A stretch of 64,000 nucleotides of DNA from Pedobacter sp. HDW13 (GTDB lineage Bacteria; Bacteroidota; Bacteroidia; Sphingobacteriales; Sphingobacteriaceae): contig NZ_CP049868.1 in the NCBI RefSeq assembly GCF_011303555.1, positions 1,922,001 to 1,986,000 on the forward strand. Direction: 5' to 3'. Shown piece after piece: positions 1 through 9,166 of this stretch. Within the stretch, counting starts at the first letter, position 1; each line of letters opens with the position of its first letter. The position numbers and the translations under genes are program-made. The notes beneath the pieces were generated by a model, which was not told the DNA's origin, did not search any database, and saw only the letters and a program-made list of their open reading frames with translations.

Positions 1-257
1 TAATCTGCTCCGGTCTCATTTATGGCCTTTGCCAGTTCAATCTCATCTTCAGCTTTATCTACAGCAGTATATGCCGCGCAATTGATTACAAAAGCTGGTT
101 GTTCTATAGCTAACAATGCATTTAAAACACCTTCATCTAAGATATTGGCATCCTGTTCTGAAGGAAAAACTATATCAGCAATCCCCCTAAGCTCGGCTAC
201 GTTTTTTAAACATTGGCCTAGTTGACCACCAGCACCAATTACTAATATCTTGCTCAT
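1..257 (-). CDS. rfbD: dTDP-4-dehydrorhamnose reductase, N-terminal part (cut by window edge)
   Basis: Reduces dTDP-4-keto-L-rhamnose to dTDP-L-rhamnose, the last step of the rhamnose donor pathway, in the cytoplasm. The start codon is at 257 and the frame stays open to the left edge, giving about 85 visible residues. These begin MSKILVIGAGGQLGQ, a Rossmann nucleotide-binding loop, and continue to INCAAYTAVDKAEDE, the RfbD-type segment. Its ATG overlaps the rfbC stop by four bases (ATGA), which indicates translational coupling in an rfbB-rfbC-rfbD operon. The catalytic Tyr-x3-Lys lies outside the window. Identification is firm from the N-terminal motifs plus the neighbours. Confidence 0.9.
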   Translation of the reverse strand, partial: MSKILVIGAGGQLGQCLKNVAELRGIADIVFPSEQDANILDEGVLNALLAIEQPAFVINCAAYTAVDKAEDEIELAKAINETGAD

Positions 258-802
258 ATATGCTGTAATGCAGAAAAAGGTTTTAGAAGCAGATCTTTTT
301 CAGATACTTCTCTGTCGTTTTCTGGAATTAACCAGTCGATATTCAGGTCCGCATCGTTATAAATTACACCCGTTTCTGAAGCTTTATTGAAAAAATTATC
401 GCATTTATACAAAAACTCAGCAGTTTTACTCAATACCGAAAAGCCATGTATAAAACCACGTGGAATATACATTTGGAGCTTATTCTCGGCGCTTAAACGT
501 ACTGCGAAATGCTTACCATAAGTTGGCGAGCTTGGACGTATATCAACCGCAACATCCAAAACCTCACCCTTGGTTACACGTACCAGTTTAGCTTGAGCAA
601 ATTCGCCCGTTTGGGCATGTAATCCACGGATTACACCATAAGAAGAATGAGATTCATTGTCTTGTACAAACCTCCCCGATAAACCCGTTTTCTCTTCAAA
701 GGTACTTTGGTTAAAACTTTCAAAAAAATACCCCCTGGCATCTTCAAATACCCGCGGTTTAATAATCAGGCAGTCTTTTAATCCAGTTTGTTCAATTTCC
801 AT
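254..802 (-). CDS. rfbC: dTDP-4-dehydrorhamnose 3,5-epimerase
   Basis: Epimerises C3 and C5 of dTDP-4-keto-6-deoxyglucose in dTDP-L-rhamnose synthesis. It is 182 residues, the usual RmlC length. The cupin-fold family signature is visible: GVIRGLH with the catalytic His near residue 62, Lys72 in the AQAKLVRV strand, and the Tyr of FLYKCDNFFN near residue 132. The usual RGLHFQ reads RGLHAQ here. The start overlaps the rfbB stop by one base (TAATG) and the stop overlaps the rfbD start by four, so the three genes form one tightly packed transcript. Confidence 0.95.
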   Translation of the reverse strand: MEIEQTGLKDCLIIKPRVFEDARGYFFESFNQSTFEEKTGLSGRFVQDNESHSSYGVIRGLHAQTGEFAQAKLVRVTKGEVLDVAVDIRPSSPTYGKHFAVRLSAENKLQMYIPRGFIHGFSVLSKTAEFLYKCDNFFNKASETGVIYNDADLNIDWLIPENDREVSEKDLLLKPFSALQHI

Positions 803-1854
803 TATTTATGGCTGTACTGTTGTGCGTAATAAGATTGATAATTACCCGAGGTTACATTGTTTAGCCAGTCTTCATTTTGCAGATACCAGTCAACAGTTTT
901 GGCTAAACCTTCTTCAAACTGTAAGCTTGGCACCCAGTCTAACTGTTCCTGTAATTTAGTCGAATCGATAGCATAACGCAAATCGTGCCCTGCACGGTCG
1001 GTTACATAGGTAATCAGTTTAGCCGATTCACCTTTTTTGCGACCTAATTTTTCATCCATAATGCTACACAATAGGTTAATCAGATCGATATTTTTCCATT
1101 CGTTATGGCCACCAATGTTGTAGGTATCGCCGGTTTTAGCATTATGGAAAATCACATCAATGGCACGGGCATGGTCTTCAACCCATAACCAGTCGCGCAC
1201 ATTTTCACCTTTACCATAAACGGGTACAGGTTTGTTGTTTTTAATATTGTTAATGGCTAACGGAATCAGTTTCTCAGGAAAATGATGTGAGCCATAATTG
1301 TTTGAACAGTTAGAAATTACACAGTCCATACCATAAGTATCGTGATAAGCACGAACAAAATGATCGGAACTGGCCTTAGAGGCCGAATATGGGCTGTGTG
1401 GATCGTAAGCAGTAGTTTCGGTAAACATCCCTGCTTCACCTAAGGCACCATAAACCTCATCCGTACTTACATGATAAAAACGTTTTTGGTCATAACTACC
1501 TTTCCAGTAAGCTCTGGCCGCATTTAATAAATTTACGGTACCAATCACATTCGTCATTACAAAAGCGGTTGGGTCGGAAATAGAACGGTCAACATGGCTT
1601 TCTGCAGCTAAGTGAATTACAGCTTCAAAATTTTCGCTTTTAAAAAGCTCATCAATCGCTTGTGCATCGGTAATATCTGCTTTTACAAATCTATAATTCG
1701 GTTTGTTTTCTATATCGGTTAAATTAGCCAGATTACCTGCATAGGTTAACTTGTCTAAATTTATAATCTCATATTGAGGATAGTTATTAACGAAACGGCG
1801 AACTACGTGAGAGCCAATAAAGCCCGCTCCACCAGTAATTAAAATTTTTTTCAC
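802..1854 (-). CDS. rfbB: dTDP-glucose 4,6-dehydratase
   Basis: Converts dTDP-glucose to dTDP-4-keto-6-deoxyglucose, an NAD-dependent step feeding rhamnose and related deoxysugars of surface polysaccharide. It is 350 residues, normal for the family. The Rossmann motif GGAGFIGSH lies at residues 8-16. STDEVYG and the YSASKASSD segment carry the extended-SDR catalytic residues, and NNYGSHHFPEKLIP is an RmlB hallmark. It is first in the rfbBCD run. The 191-base gap upstream to the next gene end holds its likely promoter, though I found no clear -7/-33 pair. The glucose-1-phosphate thymidylyltransferase gene rfbA is not in view and may follow rfbD. Confidence 0.96.
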   Translation of the reverse strand: MKKILITGGAGFIGSHVVRRFVNNYPQYEIINLDKLTYAGNLANLTDIENKPNYRFVKADITDAQAIDELFKSENFEAVIHLAAESHVDRSISDPTAFVMTNVIGTVNLLNAARAYWKGSYDQKRFYHVSTDEVYGALGEAGMFTETTAYDPHSPYSASKASSDHFVRAYHDTYGMDCVISNCSNNYGSHHFPEKLIPLAINNIKNNKPVPVYGKGENVRDWLWVEDHARAIDVIFHNAKTGDTYNIGGHNEWKNIDLINLLCSIMDEKLGRKKGESAKLITYVTDRAGHDLRYAIDSTKLQEQLDWVPSLQFEEGLAKTVDWYLQNEDWLNNVTSGNYQSYYAQQYSHK

Positions 1855-1881
1855 AGTTATTAAATGAATTTCAGTTGGCTA

Positions 1882-1916
1882 AATTAAGTTAGATTTCTTC
1901 AAAAACCAACTTAATT
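1882..1916. repeat. Inverted repeat upstream of rfbB
   Basis: Perfect 9-base arms AATTAAGTT and AACTTAATT are separated by 17 bases, 28-62 bases upstream of the rfbB start codon. The repeat could fold as a weak leader hairpin or act as an operator for the rfb operon. It is AT-rich, so chance is a real alternative. Confidence 0.3.
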
Positions 1917-2045
1917 GTGACATTAGCAGAAAACTGAACGAAATAGTTTAGAAGCAATTAGCTTAATATAGCCTCAATATTGAATTCCAAATTAGTTTAA
2001 TGGTATTTAGAGTCAATATATCTTATAATATTGTAGACGATAGCA

Positions 2046-2612
2046 CTACATCGCCGCAACCGAACTCTCCAGTTCTTTATACCAGGCCTCTCCATATTTA
2101 CGGATAAGCGGTCCTTTTAAGAAACTATACACCGGTACTTTAAGCTCACGTCCAAATGTACAGGCATCGTGACAGATGTGCCAACGATCGTAATTCAGGA
2201 CATCGAATTCTGGATATTTAGTGATACGGATAGGGTATAAGTGGCACGAAATAGGTTTTTGCCAGTCTACCAAACCTTGTTCATAAGCTTTTTCAATGGC
2301 ACATTTGGTTATCCCACCTTCAAAAAGCACATAGGCACACTCTTTATTTTTATCGACACAAGGCGTGGTCAAATCGCCATCTTCATCAACCACGTACACG
2401 CCTTGCTCTTCAATGGCTTTAATCCCCTTTTCGTTTAACAAGTGCTTTATTTTTGGATAAATATCTTCTAAAATTGCTTTTTCGTCATTATCCAAGGGTG
2501 CACCCGAATCGCCCTCTACACAACAGATCCCTTTACATTTGCTTAAGTTACAAACAAAGTTTTCTTTCAATACATCTTCGTGCACCAGCACTTGTTCTAC
2601 TTCAATCATCAT
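2046..2612 (-). CDS. DUF3109 family cysteine-rich protein
   Basis: A 188-residue cytoplasmic-looking protein of the DUF3109 family, related to YkgJ-type zinc/iron-chelating cysteine proteins. Cysteines cluster at residues 21, 26, 30 and 31 (CNLSKCKGICC), and further ones follow in TTPC, KEC, TKC, ISCHLYP and HICHDAC, a spacing consistent with metal or cluster binding. The biochemical role is unknown. Its start overlaps the stop of the DUF3108 gene by one base (TAATG), so the two are translationally coupled. Family assignment is fairly sure; function is not. Confidence 0.85.
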   Translation of the reverse strand: MMIEVEQVLVHEDVLKENFVCNLSKCKGICCVEGDSGAPLDNDEKAILEDIYPKIKHLLNEKGIKAIEEQGVYVVDEDGDLTTPCVDKNKECAYVLFEGGITKCAIEKAYEQGLVDWQKPISCHLYPIRITKYPEFDVLNYDRWHICHDACTFGRELKVPVYSFLKGPLIRKYGEAWYKELESSVAAM

Positions 2613-3385
2613 TACTCTTTTGCTAAAGCATATTTCAGCCCATCGGCCGATTTTAATTCCATTGTTACTGCGCCCACCAATATTTCTACCTGTGCTTTTA
2701 CCGGCACACGGTTGCCATCATCGGTTACCCAAAGGTACAATCTGCTGTCTTTTTTAAATATCCGGCCCGGCTTAATAGATGGACTAAATTTTAAACAGCG
2801 GATATTGCCGAGTTTGCTCTTTATGGTTTCTTTACCTATATATTCTACTTCGAGGGCTGAAATTTCATCACCCAAAAAATAGTTCAATTTAAATTTATCG
2901 CCAACCTTAATCTTACTGATATCAAGGCTACGGGCAAAATAATAGGCTGATACCAGATCGAAAGTCTGGCTGGTTGGGGTAGTAAAAGTTCCCCTGTTCG
3001 AGACTACTTTCTTACCATCCTGATTAAACCTTGCCTTATCCTGACGGCGGTAACTGGCCTCACGGATATTTTCCTGATAGAAGTAAGGTAACAGGTCTGT
3101 TTTATCGATGTAAGAGTCGTAATGATCCCTAACCTTATAAAAGATATCGAAAGTTCCTGAGGTCTCCGCATCAACCGTAAGCTTATAGGTTGGCTTATTA
3201 TCAAACTTTAAATCAGAATTGGCAACTTTTATCGTGGCCTCGGCAGCTGTTATAAAACCGTAACGCAATTTATATTTTAAAACTTCTCCTTCCTGAAATA
3301 CAGGCTCCTTCTTGAGAGGGAGCTCCTGTGCCAATACATGGAAACTGCATAGTGCAGCCGTGACTATTAAAAACAGTTTTTTCAT
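2612..3385 (-). CDS. DUF3108 domain-containing exported protein
   Basis: A 257-residue exported protein. The chosen ATG at 3385 gives MKKLFLIVTAALCSF, a clean signal peptide ending near VLAQ. An ATG at 3400 (MNTKA) is possible, and longer starts would run into the DUF2480 gene. The mature part matches DUF3108: GEVLKYKLRYGFITAAEATI near the N-terminus, then FDIFYKVRDHYDSYID and a late RLYLWVTDDGNRVPVK strand. The fold is thought to be periplasmic and beta-rich. Function is unknown. It is the first gene of a two-gene unit with the DUF3109 gene. Confidence 0.85.
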   Translation of the reverse strand: MKKLFLIVTAALCSFHVLAQELPLKKEPVFQEGEVLKYKLRYGFITAAEATIKVANSDLKFDNKPTYKLTVDAETSGTFDIFYKVRDHYDSYIDKTDLLPYFYQENIREASYRRQDKARFNQDGKKVVSNRGTFTTPTSQTFDLVSAYYFARSLDISKIKVGDKFKLNYFLGDEISALEVEYIGKETIKSKLGNIRCLKFSPSIKPGRIFKKDSRLYLWVTDDGNRVPVKAQVEILVGAVTMELKSADGLKYALAKE

Positions 3386-3485
3386 CGCTTTTGTATTCAT
3401 TTGTGTGTATAGAAAAGAAACATCGTCTTTAAAAAAGGGAACATATTCTTTTCTTGATGAAGATATACAAAAAGCAAACCAATTT

Positions 3486-4001
3486 TTAATCTTTTCGTTT
3501 ATAAACCGGAACGGTAGAACAAGGCTCGCCAAACATGATGCTTTTAACAACTGGTGTTAGCAGATTGGTCACCTCTACATAGGCGGCTACAGGCACCTCA
3601 ATGTCGCCACAGCCTTTTACCACGACACGTTCATTCGCATAATCCTGCGGATTAATTTTAGCCAGTGCTTTCGAAAATAGTACAGCTTCCAAAGTATCCA
3701 GTCCGCCAAACACTACCTCGTTGGCGTAAGGCTTCATTCTATTCGCCAACAGCATATAAGCCCATGTGGGTACAATGGCATCGGCAGAGCAGATGATCGC
3801 TACGTTCTTATCCTGATATTGTACCCAGTCGTGATTTTTGATAAATTCCCTAAAATCTTTCTCCTTCAGCATCAGTCCATGAAAAAGATTATCTACAATA
3901 TCATAAAGCACTCTTTCGCCTTTATGATAAAAGTCTTCGAGGTTTAAGCTTACCAAACCACTGTTTGCTACTTTATTGATGATGTTTTCTTGAATTTCCA
4001 T
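3486..4001 (-). CDS. DUF2480 family protein
   Basis: A 171-residue cytoplasmic protein of DUF2480, a Bacteroidota-restricted family of unknown role. Characteristic segments are SGLVSLNLEDFYHKGERVLYD near the N-terminus, NVAIICSADAIVPTWAYML in the middle, and VVVKGCGDIEVP, followed by a C-terminal IMFGEPCSTVPVYKRK. A strong terminator for the upstream gene lies only about 10 bases before its start, so it must depend on read-through or on a promoter upstream of or within that hairpin. I see no TAnnTTTG box there. Confidence 0.85.
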   Translation of the reverse strand: MEIQENIINKVANSGLVSLNLEDFYHKGERVLYDIVDNLFHGLMLKEKDFREFIKNHDWVQYQDKNVAIICSADAIVPTWAYMLLANRMKPYANEVVFGGLDTLEAVLFSKALAKINPQDYANERVVVKGCGDIEVPVAAYVEVTNLLTPVVKSIMFGEPCSTVPVYKRKD

Positions 4002-4011
4002 GGCCTTAAAT

Positions 4012-4043
4012 AAAAAAACCGCTCCGATAATTGATCGGAACGG
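4012..4043 (-). terminator. Rho-independent terminator after the PpiD-like gene
   Basis: On the minus strand a hairpin with arms CCGTTCCGAT and ATCGGAGCGG (one mismatch) is followed by seven T. It ends transcription from the folding-factor gene that stops at 4067 and sits directly before the DUF2480 start. Confidence 0.85.
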
Positions 4044-4066
4044 TTACAAAATTACGTATTTTCTAA

Positions 4067-6150
4067 TTAATAGAATTTCACACGATTGTCTTTTATCTGT
4101 GCATTATCTTGTAAAGCCTGGAAAGCCGCTCCTAATGAACGCTGACCTAAGCTTAATAACATACCTTCTTTTTGTTTAAACATGTTGGCAATTGGTGCAG
4201 GGTTTGTAAATCCATCAACTGAGAATACATAAACACCACGTTCGCCCTGAACAGGAGCAGATAATTTTCCTGGCTGAGAACCAAATACGCTACCAACCAA
4301 AGCGTTTTCTTGTGCTACACCTGGAATTACCGGGTTAGCAAATACAATGTTCTGTACTGGACTAACCGGACGAGCTAGCTTCGCACCAACCTGATCGATA
4401 TTTCCTTTACCGGCATTAACCAGTTTTTCTTTTAACAATTTAGCTTTAACCGCATTGCGTACCATTGGCTCGATTTCTTTTTTAACATCGGCTAACGATA
4501 GGGTACCCTTAGGACTAACATTGGTTAAACGTGCTACAACATACGCATTGCTCATGGTATAAATTTCAGGTAACACATCACCTTTATCAGCAGCATAAGC
4601 ATCCTGGATTAACTTACGCGGGTTATCTAAACCTGCTGCGAAACCTTGTGTAGCTGCAACTCTATCAGCAACGGCAACTTTTAATCCTTTTTGTGTAGCA
4701 AGTTTTGCAAAATCGTTTCCTTTCACATCAGCAAGGAAATTACTTGCAGCTTTATAAGCCGCGGCCTGTGTTTTGCTGCTTGCAGCTAATGTTTTCTCAA
4801 CATAAGCTAGTTTAGCTACTTTAGATGAACCGATTTGTTTTTCGATTTTAAGAATATGGTAACCGAACTGAGATTTAACTACTTTAATATCTCCTGCTTT
4901 GCCATCGAATGCTGCGTTTTCAAACTCAGGCACCATAGCACCACGTGCAAAAGTACCTAGCTCGCCACCTTTATCTTTCGAACCATCTACACTGTAGTTT
5001 TTAGCAAGCTCAGCAAAATTGCCCCCTTCAAAATTAAACCTTTTAATGAATCGGCTAACTTGCTTGCTTTATCTTCACCACCAACTTTAGCCGGATCGAT
5101 TAAGATGTGGCTGGCTTTTACCGAATCAGGAGAGAAACGGCTGGCTACAACTTTTACAATTTTATAAGAGTTACCAGATAATTTAGGACCATAAAAACTA
5201 CCTGCAGGCAATGCAAATACTGCAGAATCAACAGCCGGATCTAATTTACCTTTCGTTAGGTAAGCAAAAGGAACTTTAACATCCGAATTGATAGCTGCAA
5301 AAAGTGAGTCGTTTTTAGCTACCTGAAAATCGGCAGCAATTTTATCCACCTGCGCTTTAATCGCTAATGAATCGGCTTTATTTGGGCTAATGCTGAAAGT
5401 TACATATTCGAAAGCACGGGTCTCAGTTGGATTGTTAAAACGTGCTTTATTCTGATCATAGTATTCAGAATAATCTCCATCCGTTAATTTAACTGATGCA
5501 TCCGGAATAGAAGTATAATCTAAACTTACATATTTGAAGTTAGCCAGTTTGTTACGGTTGTTATATTCATCAGTAGCCTCTAACGAAGTTACATAAACCG
5601 AATTACGGATTAAGTTAGAATATTTGGTTTGTAACGCTTGATTTTTAATCTCCTGTTGCAACATATCAGATTGTTGTAAAGCCTGAGGTTCTTTTGATTT
5701 TAAAAAGTTCATCAGGGTTACACGGTCTAATTGGCCGGTTTGAGGATTAGAAAAATACTGTTTAATTAATGGGCTAGGGTTCTGACCTTGCAATAAATCC
5801 ATCAACTCATCTTCCGATACTGTTAAACCTAAGCGATCGTACTCCTTTGTTAATAAAACTTTAGCCAGTTCTGCATTCCAGGCCTGATCTACAGCCATAG
5901 CAGTCATTTGTGCATTTGCACTACCGCCATATTGTTGTTTCATTTGGTTTACACCCTGATCAACCTTTGGTCCGAAATCATCGATACTGATTTCGTTACC
6001 GTCAATAGATCCGACAACTTTTTGATTTGCAGACCAAAAAGGTTTACCTACGTTAATTGCATCGCCTACTAAAAATGCAACAATTGCAAAACCGATTGCA
6101 AAGACCAGGATATAGCCCGCACGGTTACGCAAAAATGTCATTAATCCCAT
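4067..6150 (-). pseudogene. PpiD/SurA-type peptidylprolyl isomerase, broken by one frameshift
   Basis: Inner-membrane-anchored periplasmic folding factor. The start at 6150 gives MGLMTFLRNRAGYILVFAIGFAIVAF, one N-terminal membrane anchor, then a SurA/PpiD N-domain and parvulin domains. The first frame (387 codons, 4987-6150) runs into a stop just after DSLKGLILKG. The continuing frame reads GGNFAELAKNYSVDGSKDKGGELG and then FGYHILKIEKQ, which completes the parvulin domain, and runs to 4067. The break lies at a run of five C on the plus strand (5022-5026). One more base there restores a 694-residue protein of normal family length. This could be sequence error, a real mutation or slippage. It lies just downstream of lptC, in an envelope-biogenesis context. 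Confidence 0.85.
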
Positions 6151-6260
6151 ATTGTAATTATAAATTTATTTAGTTCTTTTTTAAGAGGGCGCAAGATACA
6201 AATTTGCATTAAAAAAGAAAACACAAAATTTTATTTATCAAACGCTTAATTATAAGGGGG

Positions 6261-6380
6261 ATGTAGGAGGTAAGATGGCTGATGGAAGATGGCGGGATTT
6301 GCCTATAAAATTAGCTTCAAAACCGCTGTATTTTGATGGATTCTTAATACATTATCCATTTTACCTCCTCCATACTACAT
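6261..6380. repeat. Imperfect inverted repeat between lptC and the PPIase gene
   Basis: The sequence ATGTAGGAGGTAA at 6261-6273 is mirrored by the reverse complement of 6361-6380, which reads ATGTAGTATGGAGGAGGTAA. The purine-rich 262-base gap has no coding frame I can support. It resembles a decayed intergenic repeat; it could also contribute to transcript stability. Confidence 0.35.
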
Positions 6381-6412
6381 AAGTTAAGGTGCCACCACTA
6401 TTCCAGATCCAG

Positions 6413-6979
6413 CTATAAAGTTCCCTTCGAGTTAATTTCACCTGTTCCAGGTCCCATTTCATAAGTACTGAAATCCTGAGGAGCCTTAAAATCCTTTGCC
6501 CTTGTAAAGTCACCGTTTACGCTCAAAATATCAACGGTTTGATTTGAATAGAAAATCTTCTTCGATTCATCCCAGATTAACTCCTGAGAGGAAAAAGTAT
6601 CGCCCTTGCTATTCTTTACCACCACATTTTTACGGAATTCGGTTTTAAGCTCAGTATCTTTCCTGATGGCATAATCGCACACCAGGTTTCCATCAACTGT
6701 GCCTTGTGGATTGTAAAAATCGATGTTTACGCCTTTAATCATTTCCTGGTAAGAACCACCGTTAGAAGGTGTAATCTTATCCAGTATTGGCGCATAGCCT
6801 TTTGCCTTTACCCTAGCCGAGTCGCTGTAAATAATCTCAACACCAATGGTACGGTCGCGTGTTAAGGTTACCTTACCTGCTGAAACTGAATTCGCATTTT
6901 TTAGATCGTCGTCTCCACAAGAAGCCAAAAACAATGGCAACGCCAGAAACAGACCATATAAAAATGTTTTTAAATTCAT
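6413..6979 (-). CDS. lptC: LPS export ABC transporter periplasmic protein LptC
   Basis: LptC bridges the inner-membrane LptBFG transporter to LptA during lipopolysaccharide export. It is 188 residues with a lipoprotein signal MNLKTFLYGLFLALPLFLASC, in which Cys21 would be lipidated, the usual arrangement in Bacteroidota. The mature part has the LptC pattern SDSARVKAKGYAPILDK, VNIDFYNPQGTVDGNLVCDYA, VVVKNSKGDTFSSQELIWD and FTRAKDF, a beta-jellyroll strand series. Its ATG overlaps the stop of the barrel gene by one base. The coaX-OMP-lptC-PPIase order is typical of the phylum and supports the assignment. Confidence 0.88.
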   Translation of the reverse strand: MNLKTFLYGLFLALPLFLASCGDDDLKNANSVSAGKVTLTRDRTIGVEIIYSDSARVKAKGYAPILDKITPSNGGSYQEMIKGVNIDFYNPQGTVDGNLVCDYAIRKDTELKTEFRKNVVVKNSKGDTFSSQELIWDESKKIFYSNQTVDILSVNGDFTRAKDFKAPQDFSTYEMGPGTGEINSKGTL

Positions 6980-8277
6980 TAGTCTACGCGGTACTTACGG
7001 AACCAGGTATCGTTTAAGGTAAAGCCAAGGTGGAAATTAATATACTGTTCTTTAACCAGGTTATTGTTTAAAGTTCCTCTTTGCCCAACCTCAGTTGTAA
7101 AGTTAATTTTATAAAATGCCGTACCTCCATTTGCTGATGGTAGCGGGAAACCAAAACCCAACGAAGCGCCCATTTGTTTAATGTTCTGATTGTTTACCTG
7201 AATATACGTTTTATCGTAATTAAAGCCTAAGCGGTAATCAACACGTTTCATATAACTGTTGTAAGAATAAGCATCAGGAGTCCACTGGCCACCTAACGAT
7301 GCTCCCCAGCTGTCTTGCAAACCCTGGCTAACATTATTGATTGTGGTTTCCGACCATTTGCTCATTCTAAAATCAGCACCGATCATCCATTTATCATTCT
7401 GCTGAATAGCTATACCAAAGTTATGGGTTAATGGCAAAGTAAGGTTAGATTTTCCTTTATCAATTCTACTCAAAGTATCCAATGCCGGTTGCTCATTGCC
7501 ATTCGCATCTCTAAGATAGCGGGTTGCGAAAAAGGTCTGGCTCGAATTTATTTTACCCGAAGTGCTACCCGAATAACCCAGGGTTACCAATGTTTTCTTA
7601 CCTACATTAAAATCGTACTGGATACCATAAGAATAAGCTAAACCACCTACACTGTTTTTATTTTGAAGTTTGGCATTATAGGCCCCAACAATTGCGCTGC
7701 TGTATTCGGTTGAACGCGTAGTTTGCAGGTTACCAAAAATGTATTCCAAGTTGGCCCCAATTCTTAAATGATCGCCAAAACGATAGCCGTAACCAAAGTA
7801 TGCTTTCGATAAACCGCCTTCACCTTCGTAAACCTGATCAACCGAAGTAGTATCAATTTTAACCTTGTTCCTGTAAGTATAACCTAAATCAGAATAAGGC
7901 AAAATACCAAAGCTCAAAGCCGATTTTCTACCTACTGGTGCTGCAAAGGCCAAATGGCTAAAAGTAGAGTTAAAGGTACTCTCGTTTAAATTGCCTCTGC
8001 TTAAGTTATTGATACTTGCGCTCATACCAATATCGATAGTGGTTAACGAAATACCGGCATATGATGCAGGGTTCTGCATATTGATGTAGTTAAAACCGCT
8101 TACTTTGTTTACAGCAGTAGAAATTCCACCCATTGCCCGCAATTGAGGCAACAAAGAGCCTTTTATATTACCAAGCCCATATCTTGAATATGGCGATGAT
8201 GTAGTAACCTGTGCCTGAGCACTTAAACCACCAACTAGAACGAGTATGGCTGCAATATAATTTATTCTTTTGTACAT
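6979..8277 (-). CDS. Outer-membrane beta-barrel protein next to coaX
   Basis: About 432 residues with a signal peptide ending near SAQAQ. The start at 8277 (MYKRINYIAAILVLVGG) is preferred because a start at 8298 would overlap coaX by 20 bases. The mature protein has SPYSRYGLGNIKG, RAMGGISTA, a series of alternating polar/apolar strands, and a C-terminal aromatic-rich strand (LGFTLNDTWFRKYRVD), which suits an outer-membrane barrel of FadL/PorV-like character. Exact function is unknown. It lies one base after coaX and overlaps lptC by one base, so it is cotranscribed with LPS-export functions. Confidence 0.75.
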   Translation of the reverse strand: MYKRINYIAAILVLVGGLSAQAQVTTSSPYSRYGLGNIKGSLLPQLRAMGGISTAVNKVSGFNYINMQNPASYAGISLTTIDIGMSASINNLSRGNLNESTFNSTFSHLAFAAPVGRKSALSFGILPYSDLGYTYRNKVKIDTTSVDQVYEGEGGLSKAYFGYGYRFGDHLRIGANLEYIFGNLQTTRSTEYSSAIVGAYNAKLQNKNSVGGLAYSYGIQYDFNVGKKTLVTLGYSGSTSGKINSSQTFFATRYLRDANGNEQPALDTLSRIDKGKSNLTLPLTHNFGIAIQQNDKWMIGADFRMSKWSETTINNVSQGLQDSWGASLGGQWTPDAYSYNSYMKRVDYRLGFNYDKTYIQVNNQNIKQMGASLGFGFPLPSANGGTAFYKINFTTEVGQRGTLNNNLVKEQYINFHLGFTLNDTWFRKYRVD

Positions 8278-8278
8278 T

Positions 8279-9013
8279 TTAATCTGCAATAGCTTCATTT
8301 AATCCTTTTAATACCAAGTAGGGATCTTTTATAATTTGAGGCGCAAAGATGCTGTTTTGTAATTGCTTATACAAAAAATTAGCATCGCCACCGGTTATAA
8401 TTACCTTCAAAGCACTCTCTTTTTTATTATTTAGGGCAATAAAGCCTTCAATTTCATTTATTACACCTTGTAAAACGCCATTTTTAATTGCCGATTGTGT
8501 GTCTGTCCCTTCTGTTATTTCTTCCTGCTCATTCCACTCTACCAAAGGCAGGCGTCCAGTAAATTCGTGTACTGCCCTGAAACGCATATTAATCCCCGGA
8601 CTGATGCTTCCACCAAAATATGCTTTTGATAGGCTTAAAACATCGTAGGTGATGCATGTCCCCGCATCTACAATTAAGCTGGCACTTGCCGGGAATAATC
8701 CGTTTGCACCCAAAACAGCAGCCCATCTATCTAATCCTAGAGTGGCAGGCGTTTTATATCTGTTTTGCACACCATTGGTTAACAAGGCCGAAAAACGCGT
8801 ATATTCAGTATGTTTTTTTAAAAACCCCTCAAGCTGGCTAATTTCCTGATTAACACTGCTTATAATTGATTTATTTGGTGAAAATTTCTCTATCAGCTGA
8901 GCCAGATCAATAATCCCAAGTTTATTAAAACGCTGATGGTGAACGATTTCTTTATTTAAAAAAACAGCCACCTTAGCAGCAGAATTTCCAATATCAATGC
9001 TTAACGTGCGCAT
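8279..9013 (-). CDS. coaX: Type III pantothenate kinase
   Basis: Phosphorylates pantothenate, the first step of coenzyme A synthesis, in the cytoplasm; the type III enzyme needs a monovalent cation. It is 244 residues. The phosphate loop is DIGNSAAKVAVF at residues 6-17, GLDRWAAVLGA carries the pantothenate-binding region, IVDAGTCITYDVL the second nucleotide motif, and GGSISPGINMRF the third. It is first of the coaX-OMP-lptC-PPIase run. No other CoA gene is in view. Confidence 0.95.
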   Translation of the reverse strand: MRTLSIDIGNSAAKVAVFLNKEIVHHQRFNKLGIIDLAQLIEKFSPNKSIISSVNQEISQLEGFLKKHTEYTRFSALLTNGVQNRYKTPATLGLDRWAAVLGANGLFPASASLIVDAGTCITYDVLSLSKAYFGGSISPGINMRFRAVHEFTGRLPLVEWNEQEEITEGTDTQSAIKNGVLQGVINEIEGFIALNNKKESALKVIITGGDANFLYKQLQNSIFAPQIIKDPYLVLKGLNEAIAD

Positions 9014-9166
9014 TTAAAATTTCTCTTTATCAATTTTATACTTTAGAAATTCCGAAGATCTCAATTCTATCCATCAAATTAAAACTTAAAAAAGCTTTAA
9101 CGCTAAAATCATGCACAAAGCTATTAATCTTTGTCAAGTTTCGTTCCAGTTATTTGTTAAAAAAGG

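Noticed and set aside
2539..2882. Two overlapping plus-strand frames of 72 and 100 codons
   Set aside because: They are antisense to the well-supported DUF3108 and DUF3109 genes.
3386..3550. Longer start for the DUF3108 protein
   Set aside because: The extra 55 residues overlap the DUF2480 gene and hide a clear signal peptide.
5022..5026. Programmed -1 ribosomal frameshift in the PpiD-like gene
   Set aside because: There is no classical slippery heptamer or obvious downstream pseudoknot, and two unrelated genes show the same kind of one-base loss, so sequence error is the simpler account.
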